This document shows positions 29,516 to 39,376 of a DNA stretch of 64,000 bases, piece after piece. Below the pieces are notes generated by a model. That model saw only the letters and a list, made by a program, of their open reading frames with translations. It made no database searches and was not told the DNA's origin. Location of the stretch: positions 1 to 64,000 of the forward strand of contig DASWWX010000041.1 in NCBI GenBank assembly GCA_036405815.1, in the 5' to 3' direction. Numbering within the stretch: position 1 is the stretch's first letter; each line of letters begins with the position of its first letter. This DNA comes from Solimonas sp036405815. Lineage in GTDB: Bacteria > Pseudomonadota > Gammaproteobacteria > Nevskiales > Nevskiaceae. The position numbers and the translations under genes were made by a program.

Positions 29516-30840
29516 TGCGGCTTGCGCGCCTGCTCGCGTGCTGCGCGCAGCTGCGCCAGCTTCTCCGCGATCTTGATCTCCAGCCCGCGCGACACCGGCT
29601 GATAGAACTGCGTGCCCTGCAGGCGCTCGGGAAAGAACTGCTGCTCCGGTGCCAACGCCCCGGCCTCGTCATGCTCGTAGCGGTAATCGCGGCCGTAATC
29701 CAGATCCTTCATCAGCTTGGTCGGCGCATTGCGCAGGTGCATCGGCACCTCCAGCGTGCCGGTCTCTTCGACGAGGCCACGCGCCGCCTTGTAAGCGACG
29801 TAGGCAGCATTGCTCTTCGGCGCGCACGCCAGGTACAGCACCGCCTGCGCGATCGCCAGCTCACCTTCCGGACTGCCGAGCCGCTCATAGGTTTCCCAGG
29901 CATCCAGACACATGCGCTGCGCGCGCGGATCGGCCAGGCCGATGTCCTCGACCGCCATGCGCACGACGCGGCGCGCGACATAACGCGGATCGACGCCACC
30001 GTCGAGCATGCGCGAAAGCCAGTACAGCGCCGCGTCCGGATCGCTGCCGCGTACGGACTTGTGCAGCGCCGAGATCTGATCGTAGAAATTCTCGCCCTGC
30101 TTGTCGAAGCGGCGCAGTCCACGCCCGATCAGCTTTTCCAGCAGGGCATCGTCGCGGCGCTGTTCCGCGCGCGCCAGCTCCACCGCCGTTTCCAGCAGGA
30201 TCAGACTGCGGCGCGCATCGCCGTCGGCCGCCTCGGCGATGCGCAACAGCCAGCCCTCGGGCAGAAAGTCCGCGGATTCGCCCAGCCCGCGCTCCGTGTC
30301 AGAGAGCGCACGCCGCAGCAGCGCCAGAATCGCCTCGCCGTCCAGTGAGCGCAGCACGAACACGCGCAGTCGCGACAGCAGCGCCGCGTTCAACTCGAAG
30401 GAAGGGTTCTCGGTGGTCGCGCCGATCAGCGTCAGCGTGCCGTCCTCGACATGCGGCAGCAGCGCATCCTGCTGGCCCTTGTTGAAGCGATGCACCTCGT
30501 CGATGAACAGCACCGTGCGGCGCGCATTGAGGCCGCCAGCTTCGGCCTGCGCCATCGCCACCGCCTCGCGGATGTCCTTGACGCCCGCCAGCACCGCGGA
30601 CAACGTCAGAAACTGCGCCGAGCTGAGCGTGGCGATCAGACGCGCCAGCGTGGTCTTGCCGACGCCGGGCGGACCCCAGAACACCATCGACGGAATGCTG
30701 CCGGCCTCCAGCAGGCTGCGCAGCGGCGCGCCCGGCGCCAGCAGGTGCGCCTGCCCAGCCACCTCGTCGAGCGTGCGCGGCCGCATGCGCTCGGCCAGCG
30801 GCCGCAGCGGTTCACCCGCGTGCGCGCCGCGCGTACTCAC
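29512..30840 (-). CDS. rarA: Replication-associated recombination protein A
   Basis: RarA (MgsA) is a clamp-loader-like AAA+ ATPase acting at stalled replication forks. The 442-residue protein has Walker A GPPGVGKTTLARLIA, Walker B LFIDEVHRFN, a sensor segment GATTENPSFELN and the C-terminal MgsA oligomerisation domain (YWLSRMLDGGVDPRYVARR). Translation starts at a GTG. It sits between lolA and crcB as in many relatives. Confidence 0.97.
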   Translation of the reverse strand: MSTRGAHAGEPLRPLAERMRPRTLDEVAGQAHLLAPGAPLRSLLEAGSIPSMVFWGPPGVGKTTLARLIATLSSAQFLTLSAVLAGVKDIREAVAMAQAEAGGLNARRTVLFIDEVHRFNKGQQDALLPHVEDGTLTLIGATTENPSFELNAALLSRLRVFVLRSLDGEAILALLRRALSDTERGLGESADFLPEGWLLRIAEAADGDARRSLILLETAVELARAEQRRDDALLEKLIGRGLRRFDKQGENFYDQISALHKSVRGSDPDAALYWLSRMLDGGVDPRYVARRVVRMAVEDIGLADPRAQRMCLDAWETYERLGSPEGELAIAQAVLYLACAPKSNAAYVAYKAARGLVEETGTLEVPMHLRNAPTKLMKDLDYGRDYRYEHDEAGALAPEQQFFPERLQGTQFYQPVSRGLEIKIAEKLAQLRAAREQARKPQ

Positions 30841-30880
30841 GCCGCGGTCGCGCCTCGCGCCACGCCCGCCGCGAGCGGGT

Positions 30881-31528
30881 TCAAGGCGAGACCCCGGCGT
30901 CGATCACTTCGGCGCCCTTCGGCGGCGTGAAGCGGAAGCGTTCGGCCGGCAGGCTGATCCCGGTGCGCACTGCGCTGAAACGGATATCGCTGCTGCCGCC
31001 CAGCGCATCGACGAAGCGCATGCGCTGCGGCACGCCCTTGGCCAGCCACAGTTCGATCAGGCGGAAGTCGGCATCGTTCGAGCGCGGCTTCAGACGCACC
31101 AAGTCGGCACCGCGATCGGCGCTGCCGGATTCGATGATGAAATTGCGATCCAGCGCGCCGCCGCCCTGCGCCAGCAGGGCCGCCGGCGTGCCGCTCAGCA
31201 CTTCGGCGGCATCACGCACCGTTACCTGCGCCAGATCCGGCTCGTAGTTCCAGATGCGCTGACCGTCGCAGATCATCAGCTGTTCGTAGGGCGCATCGTA
31301 GGCCCAGCGAAACCGACCCGGCCGCTGCAGCTCGAAGGTGCCGGCGCGACGCGCGAGCACCTCGCCGTCCTCGTCGGTCTGCACCTGTTCGAATCGGGCC
31401 GACAGCGTGCGCACCTCGTCGACGAACCGCTGCAGGGCGGCATCTGCGCCGGCGGCTTGCGCGGTCGGCGCCAGCAGCAGGGTGAACAGCACCGGGAAGA
31501 GCATCGTAGCGAGGCGCGGCATGATCAT
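30881..31528 (-). CDS. lolA: Outer-membrane lipoprotein carrier protein
   Basis: LolA shuttles lipoproteins across the periplasm from LolCDE to LolB. The 215-residue precursor has a cleavable signal peptide ending near APTAQA-AGAD. The mature protein has the family features FVDEVRTLSARFEQVQ, GTFELQRPGRFRWAYDAPYEQLMICDG, and a C-terminal beta structure. The start is the ATG giving MIMPRLATML; another in-frame ATG is two codons later, and a longer frame upstream is not signal-like. It lies between ftsK and rarA. Confidence 0.95.
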   Translation of the reverse strand: MIMPRLATMLFPVLFTLLLAPTAQAAGADAALQRFVDEVRTLSARFEQVQTDEDGEVLARRAGTFELQRPGRFRWAYDAPYEQLMICDGQRIWNYEPDLAQVTVRDAAEVLSGTPAALLAQGGGALDRNFIIESGSADRGADLVRLKPRSNDADFRLIELWLAKGVPQRMRFVDALGGSSDIRFSAVRTGISLPAERFRFTPPKGAEVIDAGVSP

Positions 31529-31647
31529 TCGAGCGTGTTCGGGCGGGGATGGCGAGTGTGTCGGCTTGGCATGAATCGGTTCTGAATCGACAGGCGCCCG
31601 CGCATCACCGGAAAAGGTGGAACCGGCGGTCGGCAATTGGCCGCCGC

Positions 31648-34056
31648 TCAATCGCCGCGACCGCCCGGCGCCAGAATCTCGCGGTTGCCCCCCGGGCCGC
31701 TGGGCCCGACGATGCCCGAAGCCTCCATCTGCTCGACCATGCGCGCCGCGCGGTTATAGCCGATCTTCAAACGGCGCTGCACCCACGACACGCTGGCCTT
31801 GCGCGTTTCCAGCACCAAGGCCACAGCCTGGTCATACAACGGATCGGCCTCGACGTCCTCGCCACCTGCCACGCCCTCGCCGGCCGCCGGCGCCTCATCG
31901 GCGCAGATGTCCTCGATGTAGTTCGGCTGACCGACCTGCTTGAGGTAAGCGACGACCTTATGCACTTCGTGGTCGTCGACGAAAGCGCCGTGCACGCGAT
32001 CCAGGCGGCTGGCGCCGATCGGCCGGAACAAACCGTCGCCGTGCCCCAGCAGCGTCTCGGCACCCATCTCATCAAGGATCGTGCGCGAGTCGATACGGGA
32101 CGCGACCTGGAACGCGAGGCGTGACGGAATATTGGCCTTGATCAGACCGGTGATGACGTCGACGCTCGGGCGTTGCGTGGCGACGATCAGATGCACGCCG
32201 GCGGCGCGCGCCTTCTGCGCCAGGCGTGCGATCAATTCTTCGACCTTCTTGCCGACCACCATCATCATGTCGGCCAGCTCGTCGATGATGACGACGATAT
32301 TCGGCAACGGCTGCAGCACTTCCGGCGCCGCCGCCGGCACCTCGTCGAACAGCTCCGGCGCCTTGGCCAGCGGATCGCGGATCGGTTCGCCGCTCTCGGC
32401 AGCCTCGACGATCTTCTTGTTAAGACCGGCAAGATTGCGCACGCCCAGCGCCGACATCAGCCGGTAGCGGCGTTCCATCTCGGCGACGCACCAGCGCAGC
32501 GCGTTGGCGGCATCCTTCATGTCGGTCACCACCGGCGTCAGCAGGTGCGGTATGCCCTCGTAAACCGACAGCTCCAGCATCTTCGGGTCGATGAAGATGA
32601 AGCGCACCTGTTCGGCGGTGGCCTTGAACAGCATCGACAGGATCATCGCGTTGATCGCCACCGACTTACCGGAGCCGGTGGTACCGGCCACCAGCAGATG
32701 CGGCGTCTTGGCCAGGTCCACCGCCACCGGATGCCCGGCGATGTCCTTGCCCAGCGCGATCGTCAGCGGCGACGCCGAATGACGGTAGGCCGTCGATTCG
32801 ATGATCTCGCGCAGCATCACCATCTCGCGCTTCTGGTTCGGGATCTCCAGGCCGATGACCGACTTGCCCTCGATCACCTCGATGACACGCACACTCGCCA
32901 CCGACAGCGAACGCGCCAGATCGCGCGACAGGTTGGTGATCTGCGAACCCTTCACGCCCGGCGCCGGTTGCAGTTCGAAGCGCGTGATGACCGGACCCGG
33001 CGTTGCGGCGACGACCTGCGCGCGCACCCCGAACGATTCCAGGTGACGCTCGACTTCTCGCGACAGGCGCTCCAGCTCCTCCGGCGTGTACTGCCGGCCG
33101 GTCGGTCGGGCCGGATCGAGCATCGACGGGGGCGGCAGCGGATCGCCATCGAATTCGGGCACTTCGACCGCCGCGCTCTTGCGCGCGCGTGCGGGCTTCT
33201 CGCGCGCCGGGGCTGTAGCGGCCGCAGCCACTATCGGTGCTGGCAGCAGGTCGAACTGTTCCTCCTCGGTCCCCATCAGGCTCGGCGCCTTGCGCTTGCG
33301 CTTGTCCTTCTCCTTGGGCGCGGGCTCAGCGCCCGCGATGGAACCAGCCAGGAACGGCAGAACCGACACCGTCGTCTTTTCGACATCGGCCTGCACGGTT
33401 TCCTCGGTTCCGCCGGTCGTTGCCAGCGCAGACTTCGCGGCCGCAGCCGCCGCGCGCTGCTGACCCACGCGCAACAGCCAGCCACCGACGCGGTCGATGA
33501 CGCCCAACCAGGAGAAGGTCAGCGCCAGCGGCGCCGAGGCCACGGCCAGCGTCAGCAGCAGCAGGCTCGCGCCGAAACCGCTCAGCGCCGATACCAGACC
33601 CTGCGCCAGCGCCTGGCCGGCAATGCCGCCGCTGCCTTGCGGCGCCCAGTTCGGCGAGGCCCCGACATGCAGCGCGCACAATGCGGCCAGCGCCGCCAGC
33701 AGCACCAGCCAGGCCGCAACACGCACCGCGCGCGGCATGCCGGGCTCCGGCTCGGCATTGCGGAAGATGCGCACCCCGATCAGCAGCACTGCCCAGGGCA
33801 GCAGGAAAGCGACATAGCCGCACAGCGACAGCAGCACATCGGCGATCCAGGCACCGGCGGCACCGGCCAGGTTGCGCTCCGGCTCGCCGCTGCCCGAGGA
33901 CGACCAACCCGGATCGTTGGGGTTGAAGCTGATCAGCGTCACCAGCAGGAACAGCGACAATCCCAGGCACGCCAGCATCGCCGCCTCGCGCGGCAGGCGC
34001 TCCAGCCAACTGGGTCCAGCCGACTGATCCGTGGCGTGCGATCGGGTTTTGAACAT
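31648..34056 (-). CDS. ftsK: DNA translocase FtsK
   Basis: FtsK couples cell division to chromosome dimer resolution. The 802-residue protein has four N-terminal membrane spans (about 28-48, 73-95, 112-130, 155-185), a fairly short linker rich in Lys, Pro and Ala, the RecA-like motor (Walker A AGTTGSGKSVAINAM, Walker B FIFIDPKMLELS/VVIIDELADMM) and a C-terminal winged-helix gamma domain (QAVALVLETRKASVSWVQRR) that reads KOPS sites. The linker is shorter than in E. coli. It is first in the ftsK-lolA-rarA-crcB-serS operon. Confidence 0.97.
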   Translation of the reverse strand: MFKTRSHATDQSAGPSWLERLPREAAMLACLGLSLFLLVTLISFNPNDPGWSSSGSGEPERNLAGAAGAWIADVLLSLCGYVAFLLPWAVLLIGVRIFRNAEPEPGMPRAVRVAAWLVLLAALAALCALHVGASPNWAPQGSGGIAGQALAQGLVSALSGFGASLLLLTLAVASAPLALTFSWLGVIDRVGGWLLRVGQQRAAAAAAKSALATTGGTEETVQADVEKTTVSVLPFLAGSIAGAEPAPKEKDKRKRKAPSLMGTEEEQFDLLPAPIVAAAATAPAREKPARARKSAAVEVPEFDGDPLPPPSMLDPARPTGRQYTPEELERLSREVERHLESFGVRAQVVAATPGPVITRFELQPAPGVKGSQITNLSRDLARSLSVASVRVIEVIEGKSVIGLEIPNQKREMVMLREIIESTAYRHSASPLTIALGKDIAGHPVAVDLAKTPHLLVAGTTGSGKSVAINAMILSMLFKATAEQVRFIFIDPKMLELSVYEGIPHLLTPVVTDMKDAANALRWCVAEMERRYRLMSALGVRNLAGLNKKIVEAAESGEPIRDPLAKAPELFDEVPAAAPEVLQPLPNIVVIIDELADMMMVVGKKVEELIARLAQKARAAGVHLIVATQRPSVDVITGLIKANIPSRLAFQVASRIDSRTILDEMGAETLLGHGDGLFRPIGASRLDRVHGAFVDDHEVHKVVAYLKQVGQPNYIEDICADEAPAAGEGVAGGEDVEADPLYDQAVALVLETRKASVSWVQRRLKIGYNRAARMVEQMEASGIVGPSGPGGNREILAPGGRGD

Positions 34057-34103
34057 GCGCAGACGAGCGTGAAGGAAATCGGGACGAGCCGCCGCTGCGG
34101 CGA

Positions 34104-34128
34104 CCTCAAAGAGTTGAGGCAGAGTATA
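34104..34128 (-). promoter_or_regulatory. Possible ftsK promoter -10 with adjacent inverted repeat
   Basis: On the minus strand a TATACT box (34128-34123) lies about 70 bases upstream of the ftsK start. Just downstream is a small dyad, CCTCAA-AGAG-TTGAGG (34104-34119), that could be an operator or leader hairpin. No good -35 is seen. Confidence 0.35.
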
Positions 34129-34188
34129 ACCAAGCGCCCCCGCTCATCCGGCGGATGCCGCCGTCACGCCGACCATTACGGATGGGCC

Positions 34189-34216
34189 TTGAAAACACGC
34201 CGTAAACCTTCATAAG
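34189..34216 (+). promoter_or_regulatory. Probable sigma-70 promoter for the small unknown gene
   Basis: TTGAAA (34189-34194) and CATAAG (34211-34216) are separated by 16 bases and lie about 50 bases before the next gene. Both hexamers are partial matches to the consensus. Confidence 0.4.
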
Positions 34217-34267
34217 GTTTTCCGGTCTTAAAGATTCAGGACTATTCACGACTCGAGGAGACAGGCT

Positions 34268-34597
34268 ATGCAAGTCCGGCACTTTCTGTTGACCCCCGAA
34301 GGCGGTATCCGCGAGTTCAGTGCGGAGCAAGCCACGCTCATCGCGTCCGGCACCGATCGGCTGCCGGAGTTCGCCGGCCGCAACCTGCGTTATCTGCAAC
34401 TGACGATGGACAGCAAGGCCGGCAGCGGCGAGATCAACATCCGCACTGCTGGCGCGCGTATCCATTTCGACGACCACGGCCGCCTGAGCGAAGCCGGCCC
34501 GCCGTCCGAAGCCGAACCGATCACCCACTTCGAGCACGACGCGGTCGTGCAGTGGGCGCTGCGCGACGTGCCGGCGGTCGCACCGACGTTCCACTAG
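34268..34597 (+). CDS. Uncharacterised 109-residue protein upstream of aat
   Basis: I do not recognise this family. The protein is soluble, mildly acidic, has no signal peptide or cysteine, and seems to be built of beta strands (RYLQLTMDSKAGSGEINIRTAGARIHFDD) with an acidic, Pro-rich C-terminal half and a terminal VVQWALRDVPAV. A good ribosome site (GAGGAG) precedes the ATG and a plausible promoter lies upstream, so it is very probably expressed. It ends about 70 bases before aat. In Pseudomonas this slot between ftsK and aat holds trxB. Confidence 0.75.
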   Translation: MQVRHFLLTPEGGIREFSAEQATLIASGTDRLPEFAGRNLRYLQLTMDSKAGSGEINIRTAGARIHFDDHGRLSEAGPPSEAEPITHFEHDAVVQWALRDVPAVAPTFH

Positions 34598-34669
34598 ACG
34601 TCATCGCCACGCTTCGCCCGGCACGCGCGGCGGCGTATGCTCTGAATCCGCACGCCGCCCGAGTCGCGC

Positions 34670-35410
34670 ATGGACAGCCCCGTCCGCCTGCATTGGCTGG
34701 ACCCCAGGAATCCGCAGCAGCCGTTTCCGCCGGTGCATCTGGCGATGCGCGATCCGAACGGGCTGCTGGCGATCGGCGGCGATCTGGCGCCGCAGCGCCT
34801 GCTCCGCGCCTACGCGCAGGGCATCTTCCCCTGGTACAACCCGGACGAGCCGATCCTGTGGTGGTGCCCGAATCCGCGCACCGTGCTGGCGCCGGAGGGC
34901 TTCCACGTCTCCCGCAGTTTCGCCAAGACGCTGCGCCGTCGTGACTACAGCCTGAGCTTCGACCGCGCCTTCGATGACGTCCTGGAGGCCTGCGCCGGTG
35001 CGCGCCGCGGCAGCCGCGGCACCTGGCTGGGGCCGGACATGCAGAACGCCTACGGCGCCCTGCACCGCCTCGGCAAGGCGCACAGCGTCGAGGTCTGGCG
35101 AGGAGGCGAGTTGATCGGCGGCCTCTACGGCATTGCGCTAGGCCGGGTGTTCTTCGGCGAGTCGATGTTCTCGCGCGCCGACGACGCCTCCAAGCTGGCG
35201 CTGTACGGGCTGTGCCAGCAGTTGCGGCGCTGGCAGTTCGAGCTGATCGACTGCCAGGTCAGCTCGGCGCACCTGCTGAGCCTGGGGGCGGTCGAGATCG
35301 ACCGTGAGCCGTTTCTGCGCCAGCTACATCGCGCGGTCCAGGGGCCGGAGCACGCACAGCCCTGGCGCTTCGACGACGACCTGTTGGCGTTCCCGGACCA
35401 CCTCGCATGA
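34670..35410 (+). CDS. aat: Leucyl/phenylalanyl-tRNA--protein transferase
   Basis: Aat adds Leu or Phe from charged tRNA to N-terminal Lys or Arg, creating primary N-degrons for ClpS-ClpAP. The 246-residue protein has the conserved segments DPNGLLAIGGDL, AYAQGIFPWYN, WWCPNPRTVL, and GESMFSRADDASKLAL, all diagnostic. Its stop overlaps the bpt start by four bases (ATGA). With bpt, clpA and clpS within 5 kb, the whole N-degron route is clustered. Confidence 0.97.
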   Translation: MDSPVRLHWLDPRNPQQPFPPVHLAMRDPNGLLAIGGDLAPQRLLRAYAQGIFPWYNPDEPILWWCPNPRTVLAPEGFHVSRSFAKTLRRRDYSLSFDRAFDDVLEACAGARRGSRGTWLGPDMQNAYGALHRLGKAHSVEVWRGGELIGGLYGIALGRVFFGESMFSRADDASKLALYGLCQQLRRWQFELIDCQVSSAHLLSLGAVEIDREPFLRQLHRAVQGPEHAQPWRFDDDLLAFPDHLA

Positions 35411-36126
35411 GCATGGGTGGCCCACAGCCGATCCGGCTGTACCTGAGCCCCGAGCACGCCTGCGGCTACCTGCCGCAACGCACCGCGCGCAGCGCCTTCA
35501 TCGATCCGGAACATCCGCTCGACAACACCCAGTACGAATACCTGCTGGCGCAGGGCTTCCGCCGCAGCGGCGAGCACGCCTACCGTCCGCACTGCCGCGG
35601 CTGCACACGCTGTGTGCCGGTACGCGTGCCGACAGCCCATTTCGCGCCGGATCGCAGCCAGCGCCGCTGCCTCGCCCGCAATGCCGATCTGAGCCTGCAG
35701 ATCGAACGCCGCCTCGACGACGAACACTATCGCCTGTACAGCGACTATCTCGCGCAGCGCCACCCCGGCGGCGGCATGGACCCCAGCGACCGCAGCGCCT
35801 TCCACAGCTTCCTCGACTGCCGCTGGCTCGATGCGCGCTACTGGTGCTTCCGCCTGCACGGACGTCTGGTCGCGGTCGCGGTCGTCGATCACCTGCCGCA
35901 CTCGCTGTCGGCGGTCTACACCTTCTTCGATCCCCACCTTCATGCCCGCGGCCTCGGCACGTACGCGGTGCTGCGGCAGATCGAGGCGGCGCGCGAGCAA
36001 GGCCTGTCCTACGTCTATCTCGGCTACTGGGTGCCCGGCAGCCGCAAGATGGACTACAAGCGTCGCTTCCTGCCGCTGGAGGCGCTGGGACTGCTCGGCT
36101 GGGCCCCGTTGCCGCACGCCGGTTGA
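35407..36126 (+). CDS. bpt: Aspartate/glutamate leucyltransferase
   Basis: Bpt (Ate-like) transfers Leu from Leu-tRNA to proteins with N-terminal Asp or Glu; it is absent from E. coli. The 239-residue protein has the N-terminal cysteine segment HACGYLPQRTARSAF, CRGCTRCVPVRV, and the acetyltransferase-like core (LSAVYTFFDPHL, YVYLGYWVPGSRKMDYK). It is translationally coupled to aat, and the infA promoter overlaps its stop codon. Confidence 0.95.
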   Translation: MSMGGPQPIRLYLSPEHACGYLPQRTARSAFIDPEHPLDNTQYEYLLAQGFRRSGEHAYRPHCRGCTRCVPVRVPTAHFAPDRSQRRCLARNADLSLQIERRLDDEHYRLYSDYLAQRHPGGGMDPSDRSAFHSFLDCRWLDARYWCFRLHGRLVAVAVVDHLPHSLSAVYTFFDPHLHARGLGTYAVLRQIEAAREQGLSYVYLGYWVPGSRKMDYKRRFLPLEALGLLGWAPLPHAG

Positions 36127-36151
36127 TGCCGGAGGGGGCTGCAACCATAAT
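36123..36151 (+). promoter_or_regulatory. Promoter of infA
   Basis: TTGATG (36123-36128) and CATAAT (36146-36151) are 17 bases apart, with four and five matches to consensus. The expected start is about 25 bases before the infA ATG, and the -35 box overlaps the bpt stop codon. Confidence 0.6.
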
Positions 36152-36181
36152 GGCGCCCTATTTTTGGACCCCTTGGAGCGT

Positions 36182-36400
36182 ATGGCGAAGGAAGATCACA
36201 TCGAGATGAACGGCGTGGTGGCGGAAACGCTGCCCAACACGACGTTCCGCGTGAAGCTCGAAAACGGGCACGTGGTCATCGCCCACATCTCCGGTCGCAT
36301 GCGCAAGCACTACATCCGCATCCTCACGGGCGACAAGGTCAAGGTCGAACTGACCCCTTACGATCTGACCAAGGGGCGCATTACGTTCCGGGATAAGTAA
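36182..36400 (+). CDS. infA: Translation initiation factor IF-1
   Basis: IF-1 is a single OB-fold protein that binds the ribosomal A site during initiation. The 72-residue length and sequence (MAKEDHIEMNGVVAETLPN, ending GRITFRDK) are almost invariant in the family. A GGAG element just before the ATG serves as ribosome site. The gene has its own promoter and is followed by 190 bases of non-coding sequence before a terminator shared with clpA. Confidence 0.98.
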   Translation: MAKEDHIEMNGVVAETLPNTTFRVKLENGHVVIAHISGRMRKHYIRILTGDKVKVELTPYDLTKGRITFRDK

Positions 36401-36422
36401 AGCCCCGAGTAGCGTGGAGGGG

Positions 36423-36441
36423 CCCCATGCGGAGCATGGGG
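36423..36441. repeat. Perfect inverted repeat downstream of infA
   Basis: CCCCATGC-GGA-GCATGGGG forms an 8-bp hairpin 22 bases after the infA stop. It has no T-run, so it is not a classical terminator; it may protect the infA mRNA 3' end or be a small repeat element. Confidence 0.7.
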
Positions 36442-36566
36442 ATCCGGCGTCGCGAGGGGCGCGATCAGGAGGTGAGGCAGCAGCACCCCTGAACCACTGA
36501 TCTCCACGGTCAGCGTGTAGATTTCCTCGGCGCAAGCACGAACGCGTAGCCCCGCCATCGCCGCCG

Positions 36567-36587
36567 CCAGCACCCAGCACCCAGCAC
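36567..36587. repeat. Triple 7-bp tandem repeat
   Basis: Three exact copies of CCAGCAC lie in tandem just before the terminator. No function can be assigned. Confidence 0.75.
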
Positions 36588-36591
36588 CAAC

Positions 36592-36620
36592 GAAAAAGCC
36601 CGCTTCAAGCGGGCTTTTTC
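36592..36620. terminator. Bidirectional terminator infA / clpA
   Basis: GAAAAAGCCCGC pairs with GCGGGCTTTTTC across a 5-base loop (TTCAA), with T5 on either strand, between convergent infA and clpA. Confidence 0.93.
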
Positions 36621-36638
36621 GTTCAATAGCATCGCGAC

Positions 36639-38921
<2,283 letters not shown>

Positions 38922-38948
38922 GTGCGCCTCCGGGAACCAGGGTCGGCA

Positions 38949-39269
38949 TTACGCCTGCTCCATGACCGTCAACAAGGGATGCTGGTGCTTGCGCGCATAG
39001 GCATTGGCCTGGGCGGTCTTGGTCTCGGCAATTTCTGCCGGAAAGACGCCGGCCACACCCCGGCCCGCGGTATGCACCTGCATCATGATCTGCACCGCCT
39101 TTTCGCGGCTGTGATGGAAAAACTGCTGCAAGACCTGGACCACAAACTCCATCGGCGTGTAGTCGTCGTTCAGCATGATCACTTTGTGCAGCGGCGGGGG
39201 CTGCAGCTTGGGTTTGGCCTCTTCCAGCACCAGCCCTTGACCGGAATCGCGTCGTACCTCTTGGCTCAT
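38949..39269 (-). CDS. clpS: ClpS, N-degron adaptor of ClpAP
   Basis: ClpS (106 residues) recognises N-terminal Leu, Phe, Tyr and Trp and delivers such proteins to ClpA. The ligand pocket motif LNDDYTPMEFVV is intact, with N34 and D35 at the same numbers as in E. coli, followed by VHTAGRGVAGVFPAEIAETK. The flexible N-terminal tail is normal in length. It heads the clpS-clpA operon, opposite to aat-bpt-infA. Confidence 0.97.
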   Translation of the reverse strand: MSQEVRRDSGQGLVLEEAKPKLQPPPLHKVIMLNDDYTPMEFVVQVLQQFFHHSREKAVQIMMQVHTAGRGVAGVFPAEIAETKTAQANAYARKHQHPLLTVMEQA

Positions 39270-39376
39270 GGCGTCAGTTTACCGTCACCCCGCTCAAGTG
39301 GGGGCTGCCGCCGGTCACGCAAGGGGCGACATTTCATCGGCGCCCCACACGTTCGACCGCTCCGTTCAGCTGGATC

